From JBFLYE01 sp040756715 [NCBI: bacterium] (GTDB lineage: Bacteria > UBA9089 > UBA9088): a stretch of 14,229 nucleotides of DNA. Below the pieces are notes generated by a model. The model did not search any database, was not told the DNA's origin, and saw only the letters and a list, made by a program, of their open reading frames with translations. Below, one piece after another: positions 9,220 to 14,229 of this stretch. The translations under genes and the position numbers were made by a program. The stretch is from assembly GCA_040756715.1 (NCBI GenBank), contig JBFLYE010000126.1:1-14229 (forward strand). The letters are read 5' to 3'. Every line of letters starts with the position of its first letter. Position 1 is the stretch's first letter.

Positions 9220-9815
9220 TTTATACTAACCTTTCTCCCAGAAACCTCAAGCCTTCCCTCACTAAAAAGCCTTATGGCTTTTGGGTATATTTTATGCTCT
9301 TTTTCTAATATCCTTGCTGATAATGTTTCCTCTGTATCATCTGGCAGAACAGAAACAGCCTTCTGTAAAATAATTGGCCCTGTATCACAACCATTATCTA
9401 CAAAATGAACAGTAGCACCTGAAACCTTAACCCCATATTCTAATGCCTGTTTTTGGGCAGATAATCCAGGAAAAGAGGGGAGGAGGGAGGGATGGATATT
9501 CATAATTCTATTCTTGTATTCGCTTACAAAAAATGGAGAGATTATCCTCATAAAACCAGCTAGACAAACAAGAGAAACATCCCTCTTTTTAAGCTCTTCA
9601 ACAATTAGCCTATCATATTCCTCTTTTGATAAGCCCAAAGGGCTTAAAAATATGGCTTCTATATTATGCTCCCTTGCTATTTTAAGCCCCTTTGCATCCT
9701 CTTTGTCGCTAATGACACAGACAATTTTGGCTTTTATTTTTTCTTCTTCTATTGCTTTGATTATGGCAAGGAGGTTTGATCCCCTTCCCGAGACTAAAAC
9801 CCCAAGGTTTAACAT
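9216..9815 (-). CDS. purN: Phosphoribosylglycinamide formyltransferase
   Basis: PurN transfers the formyl group from 10-formyl-tetrahydrofolate to GAR in purine synthesis. The 199-residue protein carries the phosphate-binding GRGSN (10-14) and the catalytic residues N106, H108 (NIHPSLLPSFPG) and D144 (CDTGPII) at the same numbers as the E. coli enzyme. The folate-pocket LAGFMRI (85-91) is also present. The gene begins three bases after the rpsE stop with AGGA at good spacing inside rpsE, and ends in a four-base overlap with parB, so it sits within the operon that begins with ribosomal protein genes. That could tie purine synthesis to translation capacity, but this is inference from position only. 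Confidence 0.96.
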   Translation of the reverse strand: MLNLGVLVSGRGSNLLAIIKAIEEEKIKAKIVCVISDKEDAKGLKIAREHNIEAIFLSPLGLSKEEYDRLIVEELKKRDVSLVCLAGFMRIISPFFVSEYKNRIMNIHPSLLPSFPGLSAQKQALEYGVKVSGATVHFVDNGCDTGPIILQKAVSVLPDDTEETLSARILEKEHKIYPKAIRLFSEGRLEVSGRKVSIK

Positions 9816-9818
9816 CTA

Positions 9819-10340
9819 TTATTCCTGCTCTTGAAGCTTTGTTTTTACATTATGCCTTTTGTAGACCATATTCATTTTTCTAAGACCTGCCATTGTTGCC
9901 TTAATTACATTTATCGGGTTATTGCTTTTAAGGGATTTACAAACCACATCTTTTACACCAAGGGCTTCAAAAACAGCCCTCGCTGTATTACCTGCAACAA
10001 TGCCTGTTCCCGGGGGTGCAGGCTTAAGAAGAACACAAGAGGCACAGGACTTGGCAGAAATAGGGAATAAAAGGGTTCCATCTTTTAAGTGAATCCTTTC
10101 CAGGTGTTTCTTTGCGTATTCAATAGCCTTTGAAACAGCCTTAGGAACCTCTGCTGCCTTTGACATTCCTATGCCCACAGAGCCATTTTTGTCTCCTACA
10201 ACCACCAATGCTGAAAAACGAAGCCTTTTCCCGCCCTTTGTTGTTTTTGTTATCCGGTTAATAAAGACAACCTTTTCAAACAATGGGAGCTCAGATGAGA
10301 TTGTTTCTATCTCTTCTGTAATTGAATTATAATCATCCAT
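9819..10340 (-). CDS. rpsE: Ribosomal protein S5
   Basis: S5 is a small-subunit protein near the decoding centre that supports accuracy. With the start used here it has 173 residues. The N-terminal double-stranded-RNA-binding-like S5 domain runs from about FEKVVFINRITK to AIEYAKK (21-77), including VGDKNGSVGIGMSKAAEVP. The C-terminal domain has LKPAPPGTGIVAGNTARAVF and NPINVIKATMAGL. The segment before LKPA reads KSCASCV, with two cysteines where glycine-rich or charged residues are more usual. I chose ATG at 10340, one base after the rplR stop. A TTG at 10352 in the same frame would add four residues. It is followed by purN rather than the canonical rpmD-rplO-secY. Confidence 0.95.
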   Translation of the reverse strand: MDDYNSITEEIETISSELPLFEKVVFINRITKTTKGGKRLRFSALVVVGDKNGSVGIGMSKAAEVPKAVSKAIEYAKKHLERIHLKDGTLLFPISAKSCASCVLLKPAPPGTGIVAGNTARAVFEALGVKDVVCKSLKSNNPINVIKATMAGLRKMNMVYKRHNVKTKLQEQE

Positions 10341-10341
10341 T

Positions 10342-10698
10342 TTAAAATTCAAGTCCTCCCTCTCTGCAAGCTTGTGCTAGAGCCTTTATCCTTCCAGAAA
10401 AAGAGAAAGGGCCTTTATCAAAGACAACCGCTTTTATCCCTTTTTCCTTTGCTCTTTTGGAAAGAAGTTCTCCCACCCTTTTTGCATTCTCTCTCTTTGG
10501 ATGGATAAATTGCTCTTTTATTTCTTTATCAAGAGATGAGGCAGAAACAAGGGTTTTTCCTAAATCATCATTTATAATTTGGGCTCTGATATGCTTCAGG
10601 CTTCTTGCCACAGAAAGCCTTGGTCTTTCTTCTGTTCCCGAAATCCTTTTTCTTGTTCTCTTTCTTTTTCTTTTCTTTATTTCCCCTTTTTTAAGCAT
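10342..10698 (-). CDS. rplR: Ribosomal protein L18
   Basis: L18 binds 5S rRNA in the large-subunit central protuberance. The 118-residue product has a strongly basic N-terminus (KKRKRKRTRKRISG, 8-21), the RPRLSVARSLKHIRAQIIND core (25-44) and the C-terminal ACREGGLEF signature. The length is standard. The ATG overlaps the rplF stop by one base (TAATG) and has a strong GGAGGA site eight bases upstream. It lies in the canonical rplF-rplR-rpsE order. Confidence 0.96.
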   Translation of the reverse strand: MLKKGEIKKRKRKRTRKRISGTEERPRLSVARSLKHIRAQIINDDLGKTLVSASSLDKEIKEQFIHPKRENAKRVGELLSKRAKEKGIKAVVFDKGPFSFSGRIKALAQACREGGLEF

Positions 10699-11237
10699 TA
10701 TTTTGCTCCTCCTGTTTTTCCAGCCTTTCTCCTTACAACCTCATCTGCATATCTTATTCCTTTCCCTTTATATGGCTCAACCGGCCTTATCCTCCTTATC
10801 CTTGCCGATATTTCTCCCACAAGCTCCTTATCAATTCCAGAAACCCTTATTTTCTCTTTATCTGTCTGTATAGTAATCCCTTTTGGTGGCGAGAAAACAA
10901 TGGGATGGGAATAACCTACATTAAGGATAAGGTCTTTATCTTTCATCCCTACCTTCCATCCTACACCAGAAAGAAGCATCTCCTTTTCAAATCCCTTTGT
11001 TACACCTGTGATCATATTGTTTATCAAGGTGCGGGTTAAGCCATGTAAGGCTTTTGTGGCTCTCTCCTCATCTTCTCTACTTACGATAATTTTTTTTCCT
11101 TCAATTCTTACCCCTATCCTTCCTGGAATCTTTCTTTCTAATTCACCCTTTGGTCCCTTTACCTTTAAAGAACCATCCTCTATCTTACAAGAGACACCCT
11201 CTTCTATTTCTACCGGAAGTCTTCCAATCCGTGACAT
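10698..11237 (-). CDS. rplF: Ribosomal protein L6
   Basis: L6 is a large-subunit protein near the sarcin-ricin loop. The 179-residue product begins MSRIGRLPVEI and contains KVKGPKGELERKIP (24-37) in the first domain. The C-terminal signature PVEPYKGKGIRYADEVVRRKAGK, split here as PVEPYKGKGIRY followed by ADEVVRRKAGK, is intact. The length matches the E. coli protein. It is the first ribosomal gene of the group; the usual rpsH is absent upstream, where a prenyltransferase gene lies instead. No Shine-Dalgarno precedes the ATG, and a promoter-like sequence ends six bases before it. Confidence 0.96.
   Translation of the reverse strand: MSRIGRLPVEIEEGVSCKIEDGSLKVKGPKGELERKIPGRIGVRIEGKKIIVSREDEERATKALHGLTRTLINNMITGVTKGFEKEMLLSGVGWKVGMKDKDLILNVGYSHPIVFSPPKGITIQTDKEKIRVSGIDKELVGEISARIRRIRPVEPYKGKGIRYADEVVRRKAGKTGGAK
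10707..10712 (-). promoter_or_regulatory. Strong Shine-Dalgarno site of rplR
   Basis: The minus strand reads GGAGGA at this place, eight bases before the rplR ATG and within the last codons of rplF. It shows that the ribosomes of this organism use anti-Shine-Dalgarno pairing at internal operon genes, in contrast to the lead genes that have none. Confidence 0.8.
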
Positions 11238-11243
11238 AAAAAT

Positions 11244-11273
11244 ATATTAAATTAAAACCCTATCTTTTGTCTA
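11244..11273 (-). promoter_or_regulatory. Probable promoter of rplF operon, leaderless arrangement
   Basis: On the minus strand TAGACA (11268-11273, one mismatch to TTGACA) and TAATAT (11244-11249, two mismatches to TATAAT) are 18 bases apart in the short gap after ubiA. Six bases separate the -10 from the rplF ATG, as at ilvD, and no Shine-Dalgarno is present. The composition here is very AT-rich, so a chance match is possible. Confidence 0.45.
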
Positions 11274-11280
11274 GGATTTT

Positions 11281-12120
11281 TTAATAAGAGGAAAGAACGA
11301 TAAAAAACAAAAGGATGCTGATTATGCCATTTGTGGTAAAGAAAGCCTCATTTATCCTCTTTCTATCCCTTATGATTATATGTTGCCTTATCAGAAGAAG
11401 GAAGATAAAAAATGCACCCATCCAATATTTTAATCCAAAAGAGGATAATATTCCAAAGGGGATAAGGAGAAAACCAGAGAGGATGTGGAGAAAAAAAGAA
11501 ATCTGAAGGGCCCTTTCTTCACCAAACCTTTGGGGAATTGAATAAAGGTTATATTCTTTATCAAATTGCATATCAAGTAGGGAATAGATAATATCAAAGC
11601 CAGAGACCCATAATATGACAAATAGCCCAAGGATTAAAGCTGAAATATCAAGCCTTCCAGAAACAGCAAGGAAGCCTCCAATTGGTGCGCAAGATAGGCA
11701 AAGGCCAAGATAGAAATGGGAAGCCCAAGTGAACCTTTTTGTATAGGGGTAAGATGAAATAAGAAATAGGGCAATGGGGGAGAGAAAAAGGGAGGTAAGA
11801 TTAAGCTTGAAACAAGAGAAGAAAAAGAGAAAAATGGAGAGAATAAGAATGGGTATTGTTTCTTTTATCTTTATTTTTCCTGTAATAAATGGTCTGTTTT
11901 TTGTTCTTGGATTTTTTCTATCAATTTCTTTGTCGATTATACGGTTTAGAAGCATAGCAAATGTCCTTGCAGAAACCCCTGCTAGTGTAATCCAAAGCCA
12001 GTAATAAAAGGGCATAATCCCTTTATAGCTTATCATTCCTCCCATATAGGCAAATGGAAGGGCAAAGATTGTATGCTCAAATTTTATAAGGATAAAAAAT
12101 GAATAGAGCTTTTTAAACAA
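11281..12120 (-). CDS. UbiA-family prenyltransferase, MqnP-like
   Basis: This 279-residue integral membrane enzyme has about eight hydrophobic segments and both aspartate-rich motifs of the UbiA superfamily: N59-x3-D63-x3-D67 (LLNRIIDKEIDRKNPRTKNRP) shown as NRIIDKEIDRKNPRTKNRP from 59, and D183-x3-D187 in YSLLDMQFDKEYNLYSIP. The EHTIFALPFAYMG N-terminus and the SIPQRFG ending of the second motif match the bacterial UbiA-like group that includes MqnP of the futalosine menaquinone pathway. It probably attaches a polyprenyl tail to an aromatic quinone precursor. The distinction from true 4-hydroxybenzoate transferase cannot be settled here. The start is TTG at 12120, because the conserved N-terminus begins at once and no in-frame ATG lies upstream. 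A promoter lies just upstream, divergent from murJ. Confidence 0.87.
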   Translation of the reverse strand: MFKKLYSFFILIKFEHTIFALPFAYMGGMISYKGIMPFYYWLWITLAGVSARTFAMLLNRIIDKEIDRKNPRTKNRPFITGKIKIKETIPILILSIFLFFFSCFKLNLTSLFLSPIALFLISSYPYTKRFTWASHFYLGLCLSCAPIGGFLAVSGRLDISALILGLFVILWVSGFDIIYSLLDMQFDKEYNLYSIPQRFGEERALQISFFLHILSGFLLIPFGILSSFGLKYWMGAFFIFLLLIRQHIIIRDRKRINEAFFTTNGIISILLFFIVLSSY

Positions 12121-12131
12121 CTTACTTTGCC

Positions 12132-12161
12132 AGTATATACAATTATTGCATTGTATGTCAA
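12132..12161 (-). promoter_or_regulatory. Promoter of the ubiA-like gene
   Basis: On the minus strand a perfect TTGACA (12156-12161) and TATACT (12132-12137, one mismatch) are separated by 18 bases. TATATA at 12134-12139 with a 16-base spacer is an overlapping option. The predicted start is around 12125, leaving a leader of only about five bases before the TTG start codon. Confidence 0.65.
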
Positions 12162-12203
12162 GAAATGAAAATTCTTAAAAAAATATACATTGCCCTAAAT
12201 TTT

Positions 12204-12212
12204 TGCTAGAAT
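12204..12212 (+). promoter_or_regulatory. Extended -10 element of murJ
   Basis: TGCTAGAAT is an extended -10 (TG, one base, TAGAAT) ending seven bases before the murJ ATG at 12220, again placing the expected start site at the initiation codon. No good -35 is seen at the right distance (a poor TATACA at 12184-12189 is 17 bases away), which fits an extended -10 promoter. No Shine-Dalgarno is present. Confidence 0.5.
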
Positions 12213-12219
12213 ATAAATT

Positions 12220-13773
12220 ATGTATGAAAAATTTACAAAGCATGCAGGCATTGTAAGCTTTGGGATATTTTTAAGTAGAATACTAGGTTTTGTGAGGGAT
12301 TTTCTCCTTGCCCATTTCTTTTCAAAGGAATTAAGGGGTGTTTTCTTTGCGGCATGGGTTATTCCAAATATGTTCAGGATGCTTTTGGGAGAGGGTGCAT
12401 TATCATCCTCATTTATCCCTGTATTCGTAAGGTATCTTAAGAAGGAGGGGAAAAGCTCTGCCTGGCAGCTTGCCTCTATTGTTATCAACCTCCTCCTCAT
12501 TGTCTCATTATTGATTGTCTTTTTTGGCATTATATTTGCACCTATTATTTGTTCCATAGTTGCCCCAGGTTTTATAAATCTTGGGCTTATCCCTTCAATG
12601 GCTTCCGTATTAAAGATAATATTTCCATATCTTATACTTATTTGCCTCTCTGCTGTGATAATGGGAATCTTAAACTCTCTGGAGAGATTTGGCCCTCCCT
12701 CCCTTGCACCGGTTATGCTTAATCTAAGCTTTATTATCTTTATCCTCTTTATCTGTCCCTGCCTTAAAGACCCCCTCTTTGGTCTTTCTTTAGCTGTCTT
12801 GCTCGGTGGAGTCTTGCAGGTTCTCATTCAGGCTCCAGCTTTATTTAATGAAGGCTTTGGCTATAAACCCATAATCAGCCTTTCACACCCAGGTGTAAAA
12901 GAGATAGGAATAAAGATGCTTCCTGGCTTAATTGGCTTTGCCGTATATCAGGTAAATATTGCTGTTGATACAATTTGTGCCTCCCTTATCGGACCTTCTG
13001 CTCTCTCAAGCCTATACTATGCAAATCGCCTTATCGACCTTCCTCTGGCATTGTTTGGGACAGCCATTGGGATTGTAGCCCTTCCCTCCATCTCAAGGTC
13101 TATTGCCGAGAATGATCTGGAAGAGGCAAAGAAAACACTAAATTGGGCAGCAAGGCTTGTGCTTGTAATAATTCTTCCTGTTATGGTTGGCTTTATTATT
13201 TTAGGGAAAGAAATTATTAGCCTCCTTTTTGAGCATGGTGAATTTTCCCGCTCTGAAACAAATGCATCATATCTTGCTCTGTTCTTTTATACACTTGGCC
13301 TTGTTTTCTCTTGTGGTATAAAGCCTGTTGTTTCATTCTTCTATGCCTTGGGTGATACAAAAACACCCCTTAAAGTAGCAGGGTTTTGTATGGTATTAAA
13401 CATTGCCTTAAACCTTTTGTTTGTAAAGCCATTGGAAGAGGGAGGATTAGCCCTTGCAACATCTATGTCCTGCTGGATAAATCTTTCTATTCTCACGATT
13501 ATCTTGAAAAAAAGAATAGGTCTGGTAGATATAAGGCTTGTCCTTAAAACCTTTGTAAAATCCCTTATTGCAGGGATTATAATGGGAATTTTTCTTCTTG
13601 CCTTTCTTAAAATAGGTTTATCTTCTGCCCTTAATGTAGGGGGAGGGATAATCCTTTGTGTTTTTATTTATCTTTTATGTGGAAAGCTCTTTAGGATTTC
13701 CGAAGTTTCTACCCTTCGTAATACATTTTATAAAGGAAGAAACTTGGACAACAAGAGGTTAATAAGGTTATAG
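12220..13773 (+). CDS. murJ: Lipid II flippase MurJ (MviN)
   Basis: MurJ moves lipid II across the inner membrane for peptidoglycan synthesis. The 517-residue protein is almost wholly hydrophobic, with about 14 predicted membrane segments. Hallmarks are SRILGFVRD (19-27, with R20 and R26 matching E. coli R18 and R24), IPNMFRMLLGEGALSSSFIP (48-67, with R53 and E58 matching R52 and E57), and YYANRLIDLP (266-275) where R270 matches the essential E. coli R270. The position corresponding to E. coli D39, counted back from IPN, is G40; this is unusual. It is the only plus-strand gene, divergent from the ubiA-like gene across 99 bases. The start ATG at 12220 is the first in frame, and a second in-frame ATG is only at M51, too late. 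Confidence 0.96.
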   Translation: MYEKFTKHAGIVSFGIFLSRILGFVRDFLLAHFFSKELRGVFFAAWVIPNMFRMLLGEGALSSSFIPVFVRYLKKEGKSSAWQLASIVINLLLIVSLLIVFFGIIFAPIICSIVAPGFINLGLIPSMASVLKIIFPYLILICLSAVIMGILNSLERFGPPSLAPVMLNLSFIIFILFICPCLKDPLFGLSLAVLLGGVLQVLIQAPALFNEGFGYKPIISLSHPGVKEIGIKMLPGLIGFAVYQVNIAVDTICASLIGPSALSSLYYANRLIDLPLALFGTAIGIVALPSISRSIAENDLEEAKKTLNWAARLVLVIILPVMVGFIILGKEIISLLFEHGEFSRSETNASYLALFFYTLGLVFSCGIKPVVSFFYALGDTKTPLKVAGFCMVLNIALNLLFVKPLEEGGLALATSMSCWINLSILTIILKKRIGLVDIRLVLKTFVKSLIAGIIMGIFLLAFLKIGLSSALNVGGGIILCVFIYLLCGKLFRISEVSTLRNTFYKGRNLDNKRLIRL

Positions 13774-13849
13774 TTATAGTATCTTCCATTACTTAGTGCA
13801 AAAATAGATAGGGTTGTGTTTATCTGTTAAAAATTCATCCACCTTTTAA

Positions 13850-13950
13850 GAAATTTTGAATTCTAAATTTTGAATTTTGAATTGAAGGTTTAAGTTTTAT
13901 AAAATTTTTTCCCTTTTAATTCAAAATTCAACATTCAAAATTCATAATTT
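13850..13950. repeat. AT-rich inverted repeat built from 7-base units
   Basis: The arm at 13857-13883 matches the reverse complement of 13918-13944 at 24 of 27 positions, and weaker pairing extends both ways to about 13850-13888 and 13913-13950. Each arm has a 7-base period: TTTTGAA, TTCTAAA, TTTTGAA, TTTTGAA on the left; TTCAAAA, TTCAACA, TTCAAAA, TTCATAA on the right. It lies 77 bases after the murJ stop. It may fold in the murJ transcript, but it is almost pure AT and is not a standard terminator. Confidence 0.8.
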
Positions 13951-13985
13951 TATAAAGTTTTCCTTAAGATTATCTAAACCCATAC

Positions 13986-14037
13986 ATTTTGTAAAGCGTT
14001 ATGGAATTAACTATAATTCCATAACGCTTTATAAAAT
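13986..14037. repeat. Long near-perfect hairpin between convergent genes
   Basis: The arms 13992-14009 and 14014-14031 are perfectly complementary over 18 bases around the loop ACTA. Pairing continues outward through one G-T and five further A-T pairs to 13986 and 14037, for a 24-pair stem. The core is TAAAGCGTTATGGAATTA. It lies between murJ (plus) and the partial gene ending at 14061 (minus), so a shared bidirectional terminator is plausible, although neither side has a clean T-run. A small mobile palindrome or the end of a mobile element are alternatives. Confidence 0.85.
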
Positions 14038-14060
14038 CGCTCATCTCTTAAAGATTGTGC

Positions 14061-14228
14061 TTAGGCGGCTTTAAGCCACATTTCAGGCTCCTGTGTAGGA
14101 GCCCGGGATCGATATTTGACAACCCTCTTTTGTATAGCCTTGATAGGATTGCTTCTGTATCTGAAAATGGCCCTTAGGTAGTCTCCGTTGGCTAAACAGC
14201 CATACTCAAAGAGCAGGCCAAGCTTTGA
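14061..14228 (-). CDS. C-terminal fragment of an unidentified protein
   Basis: An open frame enters from the right edge and runs for 55 codons to a TAA stop at 14061-14063. The start lies outside the window. The peptide contains LGLLFEYGCLANGDYLRAI followed by FRYRSNPIKAIQKRVVKYRS and ends EPEMWLKAA. It is basic with a mix of aromatic residues, and its codons are somewhat richer in G and C than the neighbours. I do not recognise the family. A transposase tail is possible given the nearby hairpin and base composition, but nothing diagnostic such as a DDE motif is visible. Chance openness is possible at this length, although the peptide looks like real protein. Confidence 0.5.
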   Translation of the reverse strand, partial: SKLGLLFEYGCLANGDYLRAIFRYRSNPIKAIQKRVVKYRSRAPTQEPEMWLKAA

Positions 14229-14229
14229 T

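Noticed and set aside
9819-10340. Cys pair KSCASC in S5 as a possible metal site
   Set aside because: Two cysteines alone do not make a site, the segment is variable among S5 proteins, and no other Cys/His partners are positioned nearby.
12195-12827. 210-codon minus-strand open frame opposite murJ
   Set aside because: It lies wholly within the murJ start region on the other strand, has no recognisable domain, and murJ is certain from its motifs.
13973-14044. A 24-codon minus-strand frame starting MSDFIKRYG, after the partial gene
   Set aside because: It is made almost entirely of the hairpin. Its first bases resemble the fcl start (14 identical bases, AGATGAGCGATTTT) probably by chance, and no proper ribosome binding site is present.

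Overview
The window is AT-rich chromosomal DNA from a bacterium. A diderm (Gram-negative type) is likely, because an LptC-like lipopolysaccharide-export protein and GDP-fucose synthesis genes sit among ordinary housekeeping genes. The gene order, with a three-gene piece of the spc ribosomal operon between a UbiA/MqnP-type prenyltransferase and purN-parB-lptC-tatD, is not that of any common model organism. An uncultured candidate-phylum bacterium is the best guess, but the sequence does not name one. No tRNA, rRNA, CRISPR array or intact insertion sequence was seen.

Layout from left to right. 16-1955 (minus): gmd-fcl, a two-gene GDP-L-fucose operon with a consensus promoter at 2009-2038. 2085-4922 (minus): mfd, transcription-repair coupling factor, with an unusually short C-terminus. 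5061-6695 (minus): ilvD. 6720-12120 (minus): a tightly packed run read as ubiA/mqnP, rplF, rplR, rpsE, purN, parB, lptC, tatD and a conserved membrane protein of unknown function; most junctions overlap or lie within a few bases. 12121-12219: a divergent promoter region. 12220-13773 (plus): murJ, the only gene on the plus strand. 13774-14060: a non-coding convergent region with two large inverted repeats. 14061-14228 (minus): the 3' end of an unidentified gene that runs off the window.

The genes cover translation (L6, L18, S5), envelope building (MurJ, LptC, GDP-fucose), quinone, purine and branched-chain amino-acid synthesis, DNA repair and chromosome segregation. No novel multi-gene system is visible. 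Three things stand out. First, several lead genes (ilvD, rplF, murJ, and nearly ubiA) have a -10 box so close to the start codon that their mRNAs are probably leaderless, while at least some genes inside the operon (clearest at rplR) have Shine-Dalgarno sites. Second, short heptanucleotide tandem arrays occur at three places: within mfd, at the parB/lptC junction (encoding a signal-peptide n-region), and as an inverted pair after murJ. Third, a near-perfect parS site lies within parB itself, and Mfd lacks most of its C-terminal regulatory domain.
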